Assembly: GCA_037501455.1 (NCBI GenBank)
Contig: CM074856.1
Location: 18,063,001-18,127,000 of the forward strand
DNA length: 64,000 bases
Reading direction: 5' to 3'
From: Lantana camara
Lineage: Eukaryota; Streptophyta; Magnoliopsida; Lamiales; Verbenaceae
Part shown: piece after piece, positions 32,609 to 46,080 of the stretch
Layout: every line of letters starts with the position of its first letter
Position numbering within the stretch: the first letter of the stretch is position 1
Position numbers and translations under genes: made by a program
Notes under the pieces: generated by a model
What the model was told of the DNA's origin: nothing
What the model saw: the letters and a program-made list of their open reading frames with translations, nothing else
Databases searched by the model: none

Positions 32609-34602
32609 CTCAAGAATTCTCGACAGACCAGAAAAGGATTAATGATCTTTCTTTGATGGGATTTTTCCGGGAAGACTTGCTTTGTGTTGACGGAGGAAAA
32701 GGGGTTTTTGGGGTTTGGAATGATCTGCGAAATTTTATTCGTTTTTTTGTCTTTAAGAAAAAGAGGAAATTTATTATATTATCAAGGGGGTTTGGTTGGG
32801 GAAGGGGATTCAAGAACTTTCATTGTTGGACAATTTAGAAGTACACAGTTGTCCACGGTCCACCTTCCATCAGCATGCCTTTTTCTTTTCTTTAATTGAC
32901 AAAAGATTAATCGGGGTTTAACAATTAAAACGATAAGCATCCTCGATCAAACAAAACTTCAATCCAACGCGTATCAAAAAAGAATAACTTTTCCTCTTTG
33001 AAGCATCATCTTGACATGTAAAACTTTGTTTTTTTTTTATTTATATTTTACATATTTCACTTATGTGTTAGTCCTAATTAACACAAAAAAATTTTATAAT
33101 GTGAAAATTAACATATAAAACTCTATATTTTCAAAATATTTACATAGCAAATCCCAAAATTTTCTAGTGTTCAACATATACTTTTAGGAAACAATAATTC
33201 TATCTATTTATTAGATTCGAGAGGACTAATTTACCCTTTTATTGTGATATACATCTCATATGTCTCCGTATTATTTAATACTTTTTTATATTTATTAAGA
33301 CCCTCGTATAAAATAAAAATTATATGAAAAATAAAAAAAATAAAAAAATCACCAATAAATAGATAATAAACATTGAAAAATGAAACTCACAATTTACTTT
33401 TAATTTATCAGGGTAAAATAGATATATTATATTTAAATTATAATGATATCATCTAAGGGGGCAGTAAATCAATATATTTAAAATACATGATTTTTTATGT
33501 TAATTTTTATAATATAAATTTTTTTTGCCTATTTTATATAATACATGGGTATCTTGTAAATTACTGGTAAAACTTTGTTCAATATTTCATAGAAGAATAA
33601 ATATGATTCATACCAAAAAATATGTGCCGCGATGCACTTGTCCATACAGGCCATGATATTTAGGGAACTATACTTTTTAATATAATCTGGCCGTCAATAT
33701 TGAGTTTCTTCTCAAAGAGGTCGTATTAATATCTATTAATCCATAATTGTTAAATTTTTGTACATCTATTTTTTCCGAAACTAGTGATTTATGTGTTTGA
33801 TAACATTAGTAAACATTTTTTCAGTATATTTAGCGTGCATGATTCCACGTTTTTAATAAAATTAAAAGAAAATATGTGCAATCTAGAGGAGGGCGACTAT
33901 GCCAACCCGTATGAATAAAAATATAGGGGAGGGAAGCGAAAGAGTATTAGAAGGAAATATGGATAAGGAATATAAGATAATGATAAACAAGAATAATGAA
34001 TCAAATAGTGGTGGAGTTAGCTATATATAACTACCAGAATTTCCAATATCAAAATTATCTTTATATAAATTGTGTTAGTGATGGAAAATTCCTGATATCG
34101 AAATTATCTATATATACATTGCGTTAGCAACGGAAATTAAGAATGTTCGATTAATTAATTGTGAAACCCTAATTATTTTCGTACTCTCCAGGGTTGTGAC
34201 TGAGCCACTGGATCCAAATAGAGGGTTTAATTTTGGAACTTCATACGATTAGGTTTGATTTTGTTGTTTATAGGATCATCGTCTGGTTTGGGTAAGGAAA
34301 TTTTAGTCCTTTTCTTACAAATAGATTCTCTTTAGTCTTTTGAATGGTTCTAGGCTGAGGCATACATATGGCAAAGCAAATTATTTAATAAAAGATTTCT
34401 AGGATAGTTGGCTCCTCTTTGTCACTACCACAATAATATAAAATATTATTAATAATATTATTATTCATCCATGATCAATATTAATTTAAATATATTGATA
34501 GGTTGGGTATTTCTGTTACAAACCGAAAGCTTATTAATTAACCCTTTTTCTTAAAATCAGTTTCTATTTCCTCCTTGAAATTCAATTAGAGATGAAAACA
34601 GT
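32609..34602. other. 5' flank of the small gene and AT-rich spacer
   Basis: 32609-32900 is probably the leader and promoter of the small gene on the minus strand. Beyond that AT-rich, with no gene. A diverged two-copy tandem repeat is present at 34038-34133. Confidence 0.45.
34038..34133. repeat. diverged tandem duplication, unit about 48 bp
   Basis: Two adjacent copies of an ATTCC-ATATC-AAATTATCT-TATATA-ATTG(T/C)GTTAG motif with several differences. No function evident. Confidence 0.5.
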
Positions 34603-34610
34603 GTAGAAAG

Positions 34611-35458
34611 TAGGAATGGCAATATGGATTGAAATCCATGGATTCAATTCAATCCATTTGATTTGGATTGGAATGGATTTAATAAGTTTTAAATTGGATC
34701 AATTATGGATTGGATTATATGGGTTTGAAGATTAATGGACCACTAATGGATTGAATTGAGTTAAAAATGGATTTGAAATGGATTGTTATTGGGTTAAAGC
34801 TCATCTAATTAATTTTAATATGATATTACTATTTTACCCTTGCCATTAATTAAAAATTACAATGCTATCCTTAAAAACATATTTAAAATGTTAAAAATAA
34901 AAAGAAATAAAACTTTGAAATTAGATGTATTTATGGTATCCACAAATTAGACGTGTTAGGCTCGTAAACTCGTATACAACACTTCTCATCTAAAATAATT
35001 TGTAGCGTCGTATTAAGATTCGAATATTCGAAATTGAACTTATAACCTCTTCTAAATGACTTATAAGTTGTCCGGGACTTCCAAATATTCGAAAAATATT
35101 TGACCATTTAAAAAAAAAAAAAAGAAAAGCTTATAATAAGCTCTTTAAATGAATATCTTTATCATTTTTCAAATATTTTAACAGTTTGTTTTTAGTATAT
35201 ATAATGAGGTCATTTATGACTGGTTGTGGGAGGATCCAGATCAAGGAATAATTGTTGCTGGCGTTAAAACTATTAAGGTAATTCTACTTACTACAGTGCA
35301 AATTGTTTCTTAATTTCATAAATCAGTACAAGCATCATCAAATATCAAATACTTCATTTTCATAACAATACTGAAACGACCTTGAAATGGGGTGAGTATT
35401 TTTATTTCTTCATTGTCTGCCCATAATGTTTGAGAAAAAACTCCAGCCCTAAGACAGA

Positions 35459-35506
<48 letters not shown>

Positions 35507-36122
35507 CAAAACATATTATAAGATGTGAGAGCTTATAATATTTTCTTCCCTTTTTTCTTTTCCTAATTAACGTAGTTCCTTGGATTCCTTGTGGATTTTT
35601 CAATTTTGGCCGAAAATGATTAAATTAATTTTCAATTGAAGTGTCAAACGAATTCAAAACGAGCCAAACAAGTCAAAAATAAGTCCAATAATATAACATA
35701 TAGGTTTGAAACGGGCTGAAATAGGTCAAGTGGGCCGAAAAAGGGGTCAAATGAGTTCCAAACGAGCCAAACGAAACACAAATAAATCGAGCAAGTCAAA
35801 AAATGAGACAAACGGGTCGAAAATAAGTCGAACGGGTAAAAAACGGATCAAACGGTTCAAAAAACGGATAAAACAAGTTAAATGTGATAGTTAGGGGCAT
35901 TTTGGATATTTAGACATTAAGGTCAAATATGAATCCATAAAAAATTTGGTGTTAAATCTATGAATGATCCAATAAAATCCATTACAATCGAGCAAAATCC
36001 ATTATAATCCAATCCGTTAAGAATCCATTAATATTTCAATCCATTTTGAATCAAATCCATATGGACCCAATCCATTTAACCCAATCCAAATTCAATCCAA
36101 TCCATCAATTTGTCACCCCTTA
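34611..36122. mobile_element. non-autonomous hAT-type element (1512 bp)
   Basis: The ends are imperfect inverted repeats, TAGGAATGGCAATATGG at the left and, read inwards, TAAGGGGTGACAAATTGATGG at the right. The flanks are GTAGAAAG (34603-34610) and CTAGAAAG (36123-36130), an 8-bp duplication with one mismatch, which is the hAT size. Both subterminal regions are rich in TGGATTG/CAATCCA motifs in opposite orientation, typical of hAT transposase-binding regions. The interior has no transposase frame. It holds a (TA)n run at about 35464-35505 and a stretch of short GGTCAAA / CGAGCCAAACGA-like repeats at 35640-35900. Confidence 0.8.
35464..35505. repeat. (TA)n microsatellite
   Basis: Uninterrupted TA dinucleotides inside the hAT-type element. 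Confidence 0.95.
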
Positions 36123-36204
36123 CTAGAAAGGGACCTTACTCTTTTGAAAAGCAAATTCCATAAATTCATCTTTTATAGGTGTGCTTTGTTTTGAGAAAAA
36201 GAAT

Positions 36205-37020
36205 ATACCATTATTTAGAAATTCGTACGAGTAGATCAAGACACTTCACGGAGGTGTGGTCGAGCTGACTTTCCCCGTACTTCATTCTATACGAAGAAGT
36301 CTAATCTTGTATACCGCGAATACATACCCGTCGAAGGGAGTAGTACGTATCCACTATACTATAGACGGGTAATGGAGGCCGTGAGAATCCAACTCTTCTC
36401 ATCTCGCTCCCACTTGAATTTTTTAAAAATTTGTGGATTATCTTTGATTATTAAATAATCACTTTTGCGTGTTATCGATCGTAAGTAATTAATCTAATTA
36501 ATATGCTCCCACTAGGATTATAGAATAATCCTAATAATATTTTAAGGCTTTAATAAATATTTATTAATTAAACCAAAAAAAAATTAGTCCAATTATGCAT
36601 CGTGTTTAATCTCTATCAAACAATATTTATCTAATAATATTAAATAAATCATGCATAATTGAAACAACATAATATGACATATTATCATGCCATATTTAAA
36701 ATTAAAGCATGCTTACAAATAATTATCACATAATTATCACGCTTAGAATTTAAATGACACTAAGTAAATATGCTATAAATTATCACATAATTTAAATCAT
36801 ATTTTACTGATTCGGAAATTACCAGGAATACAATTAAATTGTTTCCTAGAAATCTACCATTCCACATAAACCCCTAGGAAATACTGGAGGGATCACAATT
36901 GTCCCACTTAAAACCCAGTCTCCTTAAACAAAATTTACATGCACAGTATCAGATTTAAAATTATGCATCATATGCTTTATCAATGCAAGTATATATTTAG
37001 AGCCCTGTTCTGATACCAGT
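36205..37020 (-). mobile_element. truncated second copy of the Copia 5' leader
   Basis: This stretch matches 43494-44258, the leader of the Copia element, base for base except for scattered substitutions and small gaps. It ends at the primer-site complement next to the LTR at 37021, which reads with one change as GTTCTGATACCA. The match stops at about 36205, so on the minus strand it is an internal region lying 3' of the left LTR and then cut off. This is what a tandem LTR-internal-LTR-internal array would leave. Confidence 0.8.
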
Positions 37021-39244
37021 TGCTGGGTGGTGGGCCAAAACAGAGTAACGCTATAAGACAGTATTTCAAAATAAATTTGTCATAACCTCGTTATCAAAAT
37101 ATTTCTAAAATATTTTAATAAGCAGTGGAACAATTAGGCCAGAACGACTCTAATATATACATGTATCGATAACATAATTTTAAATCATAGAGCATATACA
37201 CGCAATATGCAATTAATAATTTTGGCAGCAAAACGATATTACCTTATTGCAAAATTGGCTATCAACGACATTTTTTCAGCACCTCGTTTATTTCTCGTGA
37301 AACCGGTAGAGCTTTCCTCAATTTCCCCGATTAAGATTTTGGAGTGTGGGCTCCGATAGTATTTTGCTAAATACTCGAGAAAATATTTTTCTAGAAAAAC
37401 ACTTTTTTTCTAATTTCAAAAAATCCCTATTTTCTAATAATTAATTGGATTATATATGAATTATATAACCACCTAATTAAATATTAATTAATCCTTAATT
37501 AAGGATTAATTAAATTATGGACAGAGAGAGAGAGACGAGAGGCTGTTAAACTGCAAAAAATTGTACAAAATCTGATGATTAAAACAATGGAATTGCATAA
37601 CCTATTTATAGGGGAGAAATGGGGACATCCATGCCATTTTTACATTTTTTCCGTGCAAGACAAGTCCCGGCGGCCAATCTAAGAGCGCCACGTGGTAGCT
37701 TGGGCTGCAAGGAGTCCAATGGCGCCGACCATGCGCTGAACGGGAGTCTCCACGCGCCTCCACGTGCCGTCCATGTAGCGTCTGTGTACTTGGCGGGTGT
37801 GGCACACACGCTGCAATAGGCAACTGCCAGGTGGCCAGCCAGACCGGTCCGACCGACGGTTCAACAGTTCAGACCGGTTCGATAGTGAACCAGTCGGCTT
37901 AAGTTATCCGGGCCCATCGACTCTTGTCATCCTTTGATTGGTCCACTGGTCCGGGTCTGTTTATTATGAACAGACCCTATTCGAACTCTGCCCTACCCTG
38001 CCCGTTGACCCGGTTCATTGACCCGTTATCATGACCCGTTGACTGGTCCGCCCAGATCTAATCTAGATCGTCCGCATGTGATGATGCGGTGTGATCCTGG
38101 CCGACCATCTGGCGCACCACTTGGCGTCTAACCCGAAATTTTTTTTTTGAAAATTTTATTTTCTCCAAAATAAAACTTCAGGCATTTCCAACTATTTTGA
38201 ATTTAATTTATTTTCTCAAAATAAATTCCTTGTTTATTTTCAAACACTTTGAAAATTCATCTCTCTCTCCTTTTAATATTTTCTCTTTCGTCTTCGTTGG
38301 GGCTTCCAGGGGGACCTGTAGGACCGATTAATTTTAGCTAAAAATGGTTAATCTATTATCATCTCATGACAATAATTGATTATTGTTTAACAATATTTAA
38401 TTTCTCTAAATAAATATTTTTGAATTCTAAAATTAATTAAATTATTCACGAATTTCTCGATCTAGAATAATTTTGCATTTTATCCCTCCGTACATATATC
38501 TGTGAAAAAAAATAATAAAAAAATAATACTACTATCATTTATTTTTCAATTCCAATCTGAAATTTCTTGATTCGCCTTAAGTTCAAATTCCCTATATGTG
38601 AAACACATTCAACATACAACTTCGGTGACACACACACGAAGTACTTTGGCCAAAGGTTTAATTCTAACTTTTGCAAATCTATTTTAGGGGTATCTTTTAG
38701 CCTTCCATCAAGGCCACAACCTCGATCAACATTACTCTTTAGCACGTTTCATGCAATCACTAAACGTACAAAGTATTTTGACCACCCATTACCGAGACCT
38801 CACTTCTGAGTACATCATAGTGATTAACACTACATGCCTAAAGTCGAAACACTGCCAGGATTAAGAGTCCAATGCTTTCCCAAATTTTTGTTCATTTTAG
38901 ATAGCAGTATAAAATGAACAATCTCAGTGGTCCAGTTCGATGTTTCCAATCTTATTGAAAATCATCAATGTGTTATAATCGAAAACTCCATTTCCCTATG
39001 ACAAAAGACTAATCATCTTACATAACACATCATAGTCTCGATAAGAATATTTTTTTATCATACCGACTAGAACTTTAATGATAGGTGATTTTTAGTATTT
39101 AAAGTCTTTTCCTATGAAACACATTTCATATAAAAATACCATCACATGTTATTAATTATTAAATTTGCAAATTGTAATAATTTCAGTTTTATTAATCCAA
39201 AATATTTACAATATAATTGGATTTTCAGGGCATTAATCCCAACA
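37021..39244 (-). repeat. Copia LTR, left copy (2224 bp)
   Basis: On the minus strand it starts TGTTGGGATTAATGCCC and ends CACCACCCAGCA. It matches 44259-44348 plus 51136-53342. Adjacent on its right is a minus-strand polypurine tract (GACAAGTGGGAGAT), so it is the 3' LTR of the internal region at 39245-44258. On its left lies leader sequence instead of a host flank. Confidence 0.9.
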
Positions 39245-39258
39245 ATCTCCCACTTGTC
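39245..39258 (-). other. Copia polypurine tract
   Basis: On the minus strand, AAGTGGGAGAT directly before the TGTTGGG start of the 3' LTR, the standard Copia arrangement. Confidence 0.9.
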
Positions 39259-42200
39259 TTAAATCCAATTGGCTACACATCTAAGGCCCATCCCTTCTAT
39301 AGAAGTATCAAAACTCTTTTGTGCCAAAGTCTTAGTGAAATGATCTGCCAGATTATTTACAGAGCCAATTTTCACTGTTGCCACCTCTCCACGTTCCATA
39401 TAATCTCGTATAATGGAAAACTTCCTCTCGATGTGCTTTGAACGTTTATGAGTTCGAGGTTCCTTAGAGTTGGCCACTACTCCAGCATTGTCACAGGATA
39501 ATGTGATCAGTTTAAGTCCGTTCTTGACGACTTCTAGATCCATTATGAAATTTCAAAACCAATACGCTTTTTTGGCTGCTTCTGAAGTTGCCACGTATTC
39601 GGCTTCCATGGTGGAGTCAGCAATGCAAGCTTGCTTGATACTCCTCCAACTTACGGCTGCTTTATCTAGAGTAAACAAGTATCCAGACATCGAAGACCTA
39701 GAATCCAAATCAGATTGAAAATCTGAATCTGTGTACCCTATAGGAATGAGCTCATCACTACGATAGATAAACATATAATCCGCGTCCTACTCAAGTACTT
39801 TAATATATGCTTTATAGGTATCCAGTGTTGGGGTCCAAGGTTTGACTGATATCTGCTAACTAGATCTACAACACAACAGATATCTGGCCTAGTACATAAG
39901 ATGTCATACGTAAGGCTTCCGACTGCCGAAGCATACAGAACATCTTTCATTTCTTCTGTCTCTTCTGGGGTCTTGGGACACTGATCCCGAGACAGATAAA
40001 CTCCATATCTGAAAGGTAACGAACCTTTCTTGGAATTAGCCATATTATATCTTGCCAACATCTTATCCATATATACTACTTGTGATAAACCAATCATTTT
40101 ATTCTTACGATCACGACAAAGTCTGATCCCTAGAATATAACTGGCTTCACCTAGGTCTTTCATGTCAAACTGATTTGACAATCAAATCTTGACTACTGAC
40201 AATATTGTCGTATAATTCCCAATGAGCAGAATATCATCCACGTATAAAACTAAAAATGTTACAAAACTATCATGATGTCTCTTGTACAAAAATGGTTCAT
40301 CAGGCAATTGTATAAATCTAAAGGATTTAATTGCCTCATTAAATCTGATGTTCCATGATCTAGATGCTTGCATACCATATGCTCCTGATTTCTAGCTATA
40401 AAACCTTCAGGCTGGGCCATGTATATTTCTTCTTGAAGGTGCCCGTTCAAGAAGGCAGTCTTCACATCCATTTTCCAAATCTCATAATCAAAATGAGCAA
40501 CAATGGAAAGGAGAATTCTTATGGACTTAAGCATTTCTATAGGCGAAAAGGTTTAATCGTAATCGATACCTTCTTTCTGGGTGTAATCCTTTCCCACAAA
40601 ACTCGCTGTAAAGGTCTCAACCTTTTCGTCCACTCTCCTTTTTCTCTTGTAGACCCATTTGCATCCAATAGGTTTAATGCCCTCAGACGCCTCTACAAGT
40701 TCCCAGACTTTATTGGAATACATTAAATCTAATTCAGATTCCATGGCTCTGACCCAACGGTCAGTGTCTATATCCTTTATAGCTTCATCATATGTGATAA
40801 GATCAGATACTTCAGATTCAACCACTTGGGTTAATCTTAGGTATCTGTCAGGTACCCTGACAATCCTCCCACTATGACGAGGCTGCTGTGTACTCATCCC
40901 TACATCATATGTTATATCTGGTACATCATATGTATCCAACATATTTTCAATTACTATGGGTTCATGAAATTTAGTATGTGAAACTGTCATTTCTTCTAAC
41001 ACAATTTTGCTTCTACCCTTGTGGTCATTTATGAAATCGTATTCAAGATATTTAGCATTAGTGCTCACAAACACTTTGTGATCTCTCGGACTGAAAAATA
41101 TACCATCTCTTGTTCCTTTAGGACAACCTATGAACAAGAAAACCTTTGTCCTTGATTCTAACTTGTCAGGATCTTTCCTTAACATATGATCTGGGGTTCC
41201 CCATATCCGAAGATAGGAGACACTGGGCTTTCACCCTCGCCACGGTTCCATTGGTGTTTTAGGAACCGACTTAGATGGAACAAGGTTTAATATGTGTGCT
41301 GTCGTTTCAAGTGCAAAGCCCCAAAATGAACTTGGTAGGGTAGCATGACTCATCATGTATCTTACCATTTCCATCAGAGTTCTATTTCTCCTTTCTGCAA
41401 CACCGTTCTATTGGAGTGTACCCGGTGTAGATAGTTGAGATCTAATCCCACTTGCAATGAGAAATTTTAGAAACTCTGTAGACAGATACTCACCACCACG
41501 ATCTGATCGAAGTACTTTGATACGTTTTGCAGTTTGATTTTCAACTTCAGCCTTGAATTCTTTGAACTTTTCAGAAGATTCAAACTTATGTTTTCATCAA
41601 ATAAATGTATCCGTATCTAGAGTAATCATCCGCAAAAGTGATGAAATACTCAAAATCTCCTCTTGCTTGAATACTCATAGGAGCACACACATTTGCATGA
41701 ATTAACTCAAGTAATTCTGTGGCTTAATTACCTTTAGTTTTAAAAGATCTCTTGGTCATTTTACCTTCCAAACAGGATTCGTAGACTGGTAGTTCTGTTA
41801 AGTCGAAGGGACTCAACAATCCATTTGAAATTAGCCTTTGGATCCAATTTGGATTAATATGACCAACGCGTAAATGCCACATGTAAGCCTCGTTAGGCAT
41901 AGGAGTTTTTCTTTTGGATGGTAAGTCAAGTTTAGTATTGTTAAGTTCGGAATTAGGGTTTTTATCGGGGTATAACAAGAAGAGACCATCTTTTACCTTG
42001 CCAGAGAAAATAAACCTTTTATTTTGCTTAATGGTAAAATTTTGTTCAAAATAAACATTGAAAACATTATTTATTAAAAACCTCACAAAACCAGATTTCT
42101 ACGAACACACGATATGTACAAAGTGTCTTTCAGTATCAAAACCCTATTGCCAAAATATAAATTTACAGTCCCTACTGCTAATACAGATATACTTGTATTA

Positions 42201-42480
42201 TCCCCGAGCAGTAGCTGCATCTCGCCATCTTCAAGCTTTCTGGATTAATTGGTTGGAACCCTGCAACAACTTACAGATATGATTAGTTGAACCCAAGTCC
42301 ACACACCAGGAATCTGATGGACATCCAACTAAACATAATTCTATCAAACAAGATACCAATATACCTTGTACAGATGGCTTAGCCGGAAGACTTGCTAAGT
42401 ATTTTAGGTAATTCCTCTTCCAGTGCCCATTTTCATCGCAGTGGAAACATTTTCCCTTGTTGGGTTTACCCTTCTTCTTC
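39259..42480 (-). pseudogene. Ty1/Copia pol (protease, integrase, reverse transcriptase, RNase H), degenerate
   Basis: Domain order on the minus strand is the Copia order. Zinc knuckle near 42405-42460: CFHCDENGHWKRNY, with the last Cys replaced by Tyr. Protease near 42290-42345: WCVDLGSTNHI, where the DSG active site reads DLG. GAG-pre-integrase and integrase at about 41000-42086, including EAYMWHLRVGHINPNWI and a RSDRGGEYLS-type core; a stop codon (41410-41412) sits between the LQ and NGVAERR core residues. Reverse transcriptase at 40200-40700 with WKMDVKTAFLNGHLQEEIYM and LVLYVDDILLIGN (YVDD intact). RNase H at 39259-39770 with TMEAEYVATSEAAKKAYWF and NLADHFTKTL. Several frameshifts and stops break it into pieces, so it is inactive. 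Confidence 0.92.
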
Positions 42481-42515
42481 TGAACCTTTTTCTTGGGATT
42501 GGGAACCTTTCCCTT

Positions 42516-43183
42516 TCATTTTTTCCACTTGCTGCCTTTTGAGCCCGTGGAAGTCAATGCCTGTGCTAGGAGAACAATTCCCTTAGCTTTCATCACTCCT
42601 TCTGCCACTTTGAGTTCGTTCATTAATTCAGGAAGAGAAAAATCCAATTTGTTCATAGAATAATTTTGCCTGAATGTGTCGAACAACTTTGGCAGAGAGC
42701 ATAGGATCATATCCTATTCACTGAGATCATTAAATTTAGCACCAAGACTCTCATTTTCATTCAGGCAAGCCATCATGTTCATAACATGATCCTGAACAGG
42801 TGATCCCTCAGACATCTTGGTAACCAATAACCTTCTCATCAATTCGAGCCTCTTGGCTCGATTTTGTCCTCCAAACTTCTGATGGAGATTATCCATCATT
42901 TTTCTAGCAGTTGGCATATCATGCATTTGATGCTTAAGAACATTAGAGACAGATGCCAGGATATAAGACCTAGCCAAATCATTGGCCTTGATCCAGTTGA
43001 CATAAGCATTTCTCATATCGTGGGTGGCTGTAGTTTTCGGTACCCCCGGACAAGGTTCAGTGAACACATGTTTCAGATTCTCGTGACCAAACATGATGCC
43101 AATATTCATCTTCCAGTCAGCATAGTTAGACCCTTCAAGCCTGTTTCCCTTTAGGATTGATGAAGCGGGTTAACGGTCGTCAT
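42516..43183 (-). pseudogene. Copia gag, degenerate
   Basis: The start ATG (43183) is followed by a frameshift, then GSNYADWKMNIGIMFGHENL, VNWIKANDLARSYILASVSN and KFGGQNRAKRLELMRRLLVT: the UBN2/retrotrans-gag type pattern of plant Copia elements. A TAG stop near 42711-42713 (after NDLSE) is followed in frame by DMILCSLPKLFDTFRQNYSM, so the protein is interrupted. It would have formed the particle that packages the element RNA. Confidence 0.88.
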
Positions 43184-44258
43184 TGTTTTAAAACTGAAAT
43201 ATTTTAAAATAGTACAAGTTATGATTTTGTATTTTACTTCTTTTGCGTCTAACTAATAAATGAAATCCACGTAAGCATTTTGATTTACACAATGGTGACT
43301 TAACTAACCACAGTTGACTCCCCGGAAGTAGGGTCGAAAACCGCTTAGAAAAAAAATAACTATGCTTAATTAACATGTCATTTAGGCAACTCTTACCAAA
43401 CTATGTTAATCCACCAACCTTTGGCCTCTAAGTGAATGTAACATAGCTTCGAAGGGAGGTTAATACATCACTTAGTCAAGTGTATGCCATTACCTAGAAA
43501 TTCATACGAGTAGATCAAGACACTCCACGGAGGTGTGGTCGAGCTGACTTTCCCCGTACTTCATTCTATCCGAAGAAATCTAATCTTGTATACTACGAAT
43601 ATATACTCGCCAAAGGGAGTAGTACGTATCCACTATACTATAGATGGGTAATGAAGGCCGTGAGAATCCAACTCTTCTCATCTCACTCTCGCTTGAATTT
43701 TTTTAAAATTTATGGATTATCTTTGATTATTAAATAATCAGTTTTGGCATCTTATCGATCGGAAGTAATTAATCTAATTAATATGCTCCCACTAGGGTTA
43801 TAGAATAACTATTTATTAATTAAGTCAAAAACTATTAGTCTAATTACGCATCATGTTTAATCTCAATTAAACATTATTTATCTAATCATATCAAATAAAT
43901 CATGCATAATTGAAATAACATAATATCACATATTATCATGCCATATTTAAAATTAAAGCTTGCTTGCAAATAATTGTCACGCTTAAAATTTAAATGGCAC
44001 TAAGTAGATATGCTATAAATTTTCATATAATTTAAATTATATTTATTGATTCGGTAATTACTAGGAATATAATTGAATTGTTTCCCAGAAAATTACCATT
44101 CCATATAAATTCCCAGGAAATACTGGAGGGGTCACAATGGTCCCACTTAAAACCCAGTCTCTTAGACAGAATTTACGTGCATAGTATCAGATATAAAATT
44201 ATGCATCATATGCTTTATTAATGCAAGTGTATATTCAGAGCCCTGCTCTGATACCAGT
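43184..44258 (-). mobile_element. Copia 5' leader and primer-binding site
   Basis: About 1.07 kb of untranslated leader between the 5' LTR and gag on the minus strand. The primer-site complement GCTCTGATACCA (44245-44256, initiator tRNA-Met) lies 2 bp from the LTR start at 44259. No coding content. Confidence 0.88.
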
Positions 44259-44348
44259 TGCTGGGTGGCGGGCCAAAACTGAGTGACGATATAGGGCAAT
44301 ATTTCAAAAATAATTTGCCATAACCTTGTTATCAAAATATTTCTAAAA
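44259..44348 (-). repeat. Copia LTR, right copy, first part (split by LINE)
   Basis: Matches the beginning of 37021-39244 (TGCTGGGTGGCGGGCC... to ATATTTCTAAAA). Its remainder lies at 51136-53342, on the far side of the inserted LINE. Confidence 0.9.
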
Positions 44349-44542
44349 AAGTCACTTTGACACAAGTTTTCTCTCCCTATGAGAGGTTTGGTTTCTCACT
44401 TTGAGAGTGTGCTAGCGAGTTTCTTCCTGCTTGGTATTCATGGCTAGATCCACTCAACATCCGATGAAGTGCCGCCTTTCCAGTCTTTCATCGCCGACCC
44501 TCCACCCCTCTCCCTCTTCCTCTTCTCTTCTGGTCGTTCTCT

Positions 44543-45250
44543 ATGCAGGTTTCTTTTAGGTACAGTGGGACGGTCCAACCGCCCCTTTTGGGTCCTCTCT
44601 CCGCCTCGCAAATGACCTCTCTCCAGTCAGAGCTGGGCTCAATGGACGACGAGATTTCTTGTGTTAAGATGGCTTTATCCTTGATGCGTGAAGAAGAGGC
44701 AGCAGTGGTTATACCTAAGAGTGCTTGGAAGGAGTCTAGTAGTACTGTCAAAATGTGTCTGGTGGGGAAAGTTTTTACAAGAAGATTGGTGAACTTTGAG
44801 GCTATGAAGCAAACTATCACGAAGGCCATGAATCCAATAAAGGGCATGAAAATCACTACAACAGGGGATAACAGATTTATTATGAATTTCAATCACGCTC
44901 TAGACCGAAGACGTGCACTGAAAGGAGCACCATGGCACTTTGATAAATCTCTCATTATCCTTAATGAGATAGGAGAAGATGAAGATCCATTAGAAGTTAA
45001 CTTGGACTAGTGCCCCCTCTTCATGTATATAAATGGCCTCCCTTACAACAAACTCACTAGAAGCATGGCTGAATTTATCGGAGATAAGGTGGGATGATTT
45101 GTAGATGTGGATTTTGAAAATAGAGGGAGGAAAATGACGAATAGTCTAAGAGTCGGAGTGCAAATTTCCATGAAGAAACCTTTACCTCATTACTTCAAGA
45201 TCCAGAACATGGAGGGAAAACAAAATTCTGGTAACCTTTACCTTTGAGCG
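44543..45250 (+). pseudogene. LINE ORF1, DUF4283 and CCHC-type RNA-binding protein
   Basis: The best frame, 44543-45010, encodes VKMCLVGKVFTRRLVNFEAM, then FIMNFNHALDRRRALKGAPW and HFDKSLIILNEIGED, which is the DUF4283 domain of plant LINE ORF1 proteins. After 45010 other frames continue with SMAEFIGDKVG and a knuckle-like ERLPNFCYLRDHIEKTCGLV, interrupted by stops and frameshifts. Such proteins bind LINE RNA. Downstream (45263-46180) a Pro/Ser/Lys-rich linker remains in fragments. Confidence 0.82.
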
Positions 45251-46080
45251 TCTCCCCAACTTTTGTTATCTCCGCGACCATATAGAAAAGACGTGTGGCC
45301 TCGTTTTGAAGAGAATTTCTCGGATCCAAGCCCAAATTTCCCGTATGGAGCTTGGCACAGGGAAAACTCACCGGAATCTATGCTTACCGAAACTTCTTCT
45401 GCGGCAAGAGTGGAACCTCGGTTTCTGGGACATAATTTTTCCCAAAGTAGGTGGACAAAAGATTCGCACTCAAAATTGTGGCAGAGATCACAACCCTCAA
45501 CCTTCGATATTCCCATGAAAGAGCTCATACCTACCTCTGAAAATTGTACGTTCATTGTCACAAAAAAGCCCCATTTTTCGGAAAGTTATCCTCATCAGTC
45601 AAACAAATCCAACGATCAAGAGTACACCCCACAAAATCCTTCCCGCCCAATAAGCCCCAGGAAAACCTATTTTTACCGCCCTGGGAACTCAAAAGCCCAA
45701 GGTACCTAATGATAAACCACCTTTCCCTCGTGGTCCAATTTCATCCGTAGCTCACTACTCCCCCAAGCCCACTGCTCTAGTAGCTAGGACTCCTAAACCT
45801 AATATGCAAAGCCCCACTACCAAGCTTGAGCCCAAAGCCAAAAATAAGGAGAATATTCCTCCCAAGGAATTAACCCGCGAATCCTCCTTAAAAGATCCTT
45901 TGGCCCAACCACTCAACAAACCCAACCCATGCTCCCAGGTCCTCTATCCTCAGAATTCTGCCTTTCTAGTTACTGAAATCCAGAACAGTAAACTCTCTTC
46001 TCCCCTAACTTTGTTAGAAAAATCCATCACACCAACTGTCTATCTCACACAACTGATAGCGTCTACGAAGAGGGGGGACC

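Noticed and set aside
37602..37864. Short frames on both strands inside the left Copia LTR
   Set aside because: They occur because this part of the LTR is GC-rich. Similar frames in the right LTR are not conserved in frame.
44488..44892. Membrane-like frame opposite LINE ORF1
   Set aside because: It is a shadow of the DUF4283 frame on the other strand, which has the known protein pattern.
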